Shown here in pieces: positions 61,929 to 64,000 of a stretch of DNA of 64,000 nt (positions are counted from its first letter, which is position 1; each line of letters starts with the position of its first letter). The notes under the pieces were generated by a model that was not told the DNA's origin, made no database searches, and saw nothing but the letters and a program-made list of their open reading frames with translations. Origin of the DNA: an uncultured Desulfatiglans sp. (GTDB taxonomy: Bacteria; Desulfobacterota; DSM-4660; Desulfatiglandales; Desulfatiglandaceae). Where the stretch lies: NCBI GenBank assembly GCA_900498135.1, contig LR026961.1, positions 1,776,005 to 1,840,004 of the forward strand, written 5' to 3'. A program made the position numbers and the translations under genes.

Positions 61929-63509
61929 TTAATCGAGCTTACGGAATGCCTCCCGCCTGCCGGTGTATTTCTCGCGCATTTGCGGCTTCATCAACTTCCC
62001 GGTGGGATTTCTCATGACATTGTCGAAAAGAACCTTTCTGGGGACTTTATAAAGCGCCAGTTTAGTCTTGGCGAAGTCGATGACCTCCTGTTCGGTCATC
62101 TGTTCACCGCTCTTGAGCTGTACGATGGCCATGACGACCTCGACCAGTCTTTCGTCGGGGTAACCGATGCAGGCTACGTCATCGATCTTGGGGTGCTCCA
62201 TCAGGGTATCTTCGATTTCTACCGGGAAGATGTTCTCCCCTCCGCTCGTGATCATGTCTTTCTTGCGGTCCACGATGTAGAAAAATCCCTCTTCGTCCAG
62301 TTTGACCAGATCACCGGTGTAAAGCCAGCCGTCTTTGATGGTATCGGCGGTCATCTCGGGATTGTTGAAGTATCCCGCCATCATCCTGGGGGTTGAGAAG
62401 ACCAGTTCGCCGACTTCTCCGGGTGGCACCTCCTTGCCTTCGAAGTCGACGGCCTTGCCTTCGACGCCGAAGGTGGGTTTGCCGATGGATCCGGGCTTTC
62501 GGAGGACATCCTCTGGATAAAGGTTGAAGGTGCCGCCGCCGCCGCCTTCAGTGATTCCATAAATATTCGATACCTTGGGGGGCAGGGTGTCCACCATGTT
62601 CTTCATCACCTCGAAAGGTACGGGCTGGGCCCCGATCTCGAGATAGCGCCAATGCGAGAGATCGTAGTCTTCCAGGCGCAACTCCCCTTTCCGGATGGCG
62701 TTCAGGATCGCGACGGCGATAGGCACCACAAAGAGGATGTCGGTTCCCTTCTCTTCGGCAAGAGCCTCGATGATCCATTTAGGTTCACGAAATTCGCGCA
62801 GAATGGTCCCGGTGGCGCCGGTCGCGTAAAAGGGCCCCCAAAGAAACATGGTGCCGCTGTGGTAGAGCGGCAGGAAAAAGACGTAGTTGTCGTTTTTCTC
62901 GACGAAGTAGCTCATCCCGTTGCCGATGGCCGTGCTGTTGAGCGAAAAGTGGGTGTGGAGCACCGGCTTGGGCTTGCCCGTGGTTCCGGATGTAAACATC
63001 ATGGCCAGGGCGTGCTCGGGGGCGACGGGGGTCAATGCTTCGCTCGTATCCTCATAGGCGGCGATGGTTCGGTAATCGATCATGTCGGAGGGGGCGGGGC
63101 CGCCGACGCAGATGTAGCGCTCGATCGTTGTCAGTTGTTCCTGCACGGGTTGAACGACGGGGAGGAACTCGGACCCGACAATGAAGACTTTTGGGTTGCA
63201 AACGTTGGCGGCGTACAGGATATCGGAGCCGACGAAACGGAAATTCAAGGGAACGACAACGGCACCGAGCTTGATGATGCCATAGTAGGTGACCAGCCAT
63301 TCCAGGCTGTTGTTCTGGAGGTGCATGACGTAATCGCCGTCTTTGATGCCCAGCTCTTTGGATAGGTAGTTGGCGACGCGGTTGATCTGGTCGTTGAATT
63401 CCTTCCAGGTGAGCGTTCTGCGTTCCCCCTTCGAAGGGGTTCTTTCGATCAAGCAGACCTTGTTGGGCAGGTGGCGGGCATGCAACGTAGCGTATCTTGC
63501 ATAATTCAT
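61929..63509 (-). CDS. AMP-dependent acyl-CoA synthetase
   Basis: The ATG at 63509 with GAGGAAT upstream gives 526 residues; an upstream extension has no family sequence. All motifs are intact: MMFTSGTTGKPKPVLHTH, YGITEGGGGG, GWLYTGDL, IVDRKKDMITSGGENIFPVEIE and the C-terminal RNPTGKLMK with the catalytic lysine. It activates a carboxylic acid to its CoA ester with ATP. The substrate is probably a medium-chain or aromatic acid, which sequence alone does not settle. The TRAP permease gene upstream on the same strand may supply it. Confidence 0.93.
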   Translation of the reverse strand: MNYARYATLHARHLPNKVCLIERTPSKGERRTLTWKEFNDQINRVANYLSKELGIKDGDYVMHLQNNSLEWLVTYYGIIKLGAVVVPLNFRFVGSDILYAANVCNPKVFIVGSEFLPVVQPVQEQLTTIERYICVGGPAPSDMIDYRTIAAYEDTSEALTPVAPEHALAMMFTSGTTGKPKPVLHTHFSLNSTAIGNGMSYFVEKNDNYVFFLPLYHSGTMFLWGPFYATGATGTILREFREPKWIIEALAEEKGTDILFVVPIAVAILNAIRKGELRLEDYDLSHWRYLEIGAQPVPFEVMKNMVDTLPPKVSNIYGITEGGGGGTFNLYPEDVLRKPGSIGKPTFGVEGKAVDFEGKEVPPGEVGELVFSTPRMMAGYFNNPEMTADTIKDGWLYTGDLVKLDEEGFFYIVDRKKDMITSGGENIFPVEIEDTLMEHPKIDDVACIGYPDERLVEVVMAIVQLKSGEQMTEQEVIDFAKTKLALYKVPRKVLFDNVMRNPTGKLMKPQMREKYTGRREAFRKLD

Positions 63510-63568
63510 GAACGTTATTCCTCCTCGAGACGATGTTTCTTTTCGGCTTGGGGTTTCTTGAAAGGGGC

Positions 63569-63588
63569 CGGCGGTTTCAAAACCGCCG
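63569..63588. other. Short hairpin between TRAP permease and synthetase genes
   Basis: CGGCGGTTT and AAACCGCCG form a nine-base-pair stem with a two-base gap. There is no U-tract on the reverse strand, so it may be a weak attenuator or an mRNA-processing hairpin. Confidence 0.4.
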
Positions 63589-63684
63589 AACGGCAACTCA
63601 AACGACGATCAGGGGCAGGGAAATCAGCCCCGAAAAAGACGTTGTTTCGTTATGGGGGGCAACGCTCCCACAATATTCTTCTTC

Positions 63685-64000
63685 CTACTGGGCGAAGCCG
63701 AAGACTCGAGGCAACCAGAGCACGGCGTCCGGCAAATAGGTCATGAGTAAAAGCACGGCGATCTGAATCGCGATAAAAGGCATGACGGCACGCGATACAT
63801 ATATCAGATCGCGATTGGCGATTGCGCCGGTGATATAGAGACTGACCCCCATGGGCGGCGTACAGTAACCGATGCCCAGATTGACGGTCAGGATGAGTCC
63901 GAAGTGCAGGGGATCGATGCCGAAGGCACCGAGCATCGGCAGAAAGACCGGCCCCAGGATCATGGTCGCGGAGATGATGTCCATGAACATGCCGATGAAG
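63685..64000 (-). CDS. TRAP transporter large permease (DctM), C-terminal part
   Basis: The frame is open to the window edge, so the start lies beyond. The sequence MDIISATMILGPVFLPMLGAFGIDPLHFGLILTVNLGIGYCTPPMGVSLY is the conserved C-terminal region of DctM-type permeases, with two or three membrane segments. It imports organic acids with a sodium or proton gradient and a periplasmic binding protein. It is upstream of an acyl-CoA synthetase on the same strand. Confidence 0.93.
   Translation of the reverse strand, partial: FIGMFMDIISATMILGPVFLPMLGAFGIDPLHFGLILTVNLGIGYCTPPMGVSLYITGAIANRDLIYVSRAVMPFIAIQIAVLLLMTYLPDAVLWLPRVFGFAQ

Overview
The window looks like a chromosomal segment of a strictly anaerobic, GC-rich Desulfobacterota (former Deltaproteobacteria) bacterium, possibly a sulfate-reducing or syntrophic relative. 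That assignment is inferred from gene content: SelB with molybdenum-hydroxylase maturation genes, a B12-dependent class II ribonucleotide reductase, an HdrC/HdrB/HdrA-type iron-sulfur flavoprotein cluster, an octaheme cytochrome c, methylmalonyl-CoA epimerase, acyl-CoA synthetases, and Liv- and TRAP-type transporters. No 16S gene is present to confirm it.

Layout. 1-3.2 kb: a decayed mobile region. An ISKra4-type transposase has cut the 3' end of a large serine recombinase that sits with DUF2924 and a small gene beside tRNA-Asn(GTT). 3.4-8.2 kb: a forward operon selB-yqeC-xdhC-LUD-small ORF. 8.1-13.2 kb: a reverse block with a macro-domain protein, a lipase, a cytochrome b/Rieske pair and a hybrid histidine kinase. 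13.5-19.2 kb: a molybdenum-carrier-like gene, an unknown gene, an M48 protease and nrdJ. 19.6-26.8 kb: an M16 protease, an octaheme cytochrome, PpiD and a DUF1285-like protein. 27.9-31.0 kb: class II aldolase, a YhaM-like nuclease and Pcm. 31.5-35.4 kb: a patatin-like protein, hemW and lepA. 36.0-40.9 kb: a hydantoinase-like, HDAC-like and YcaO gene trio. 41-43 kb: mobA, infA and mce. 43.2-45.3 kb: three uncharacterised genes. 45.3-48.8 kb: glmM, a beta-helix protein and rapZ. 49.3-53.2 kb: the Hdr-like operon. 53.3-64 kb (reverse): a 1574-residue protein of unknown function, a LivM permease, a truncated acyl-CoA synthetase, a LivG ATPase, an intact acyl-CoA synthetase and the end of a TRAP permease.

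The most unusual feature is a family of intergenic palindromic repeats. They are found at eight loci (about 9.5, 13.5, 14.6, 24.1, 27.6, 42.8, 49.1 and 59.2 kb), nearly always just upstream of a start codon. They share terminal TTCCGGATGGAA-like motifs and carry interchangeable hairpin cores, with base-pair-preserving differences between copies. One copy supplies the stop codon that truncates the acyl-CoA synthetase gene. The repeats also create false N-terminal extensions of neighbouring reading frames, so starts were placed after them.
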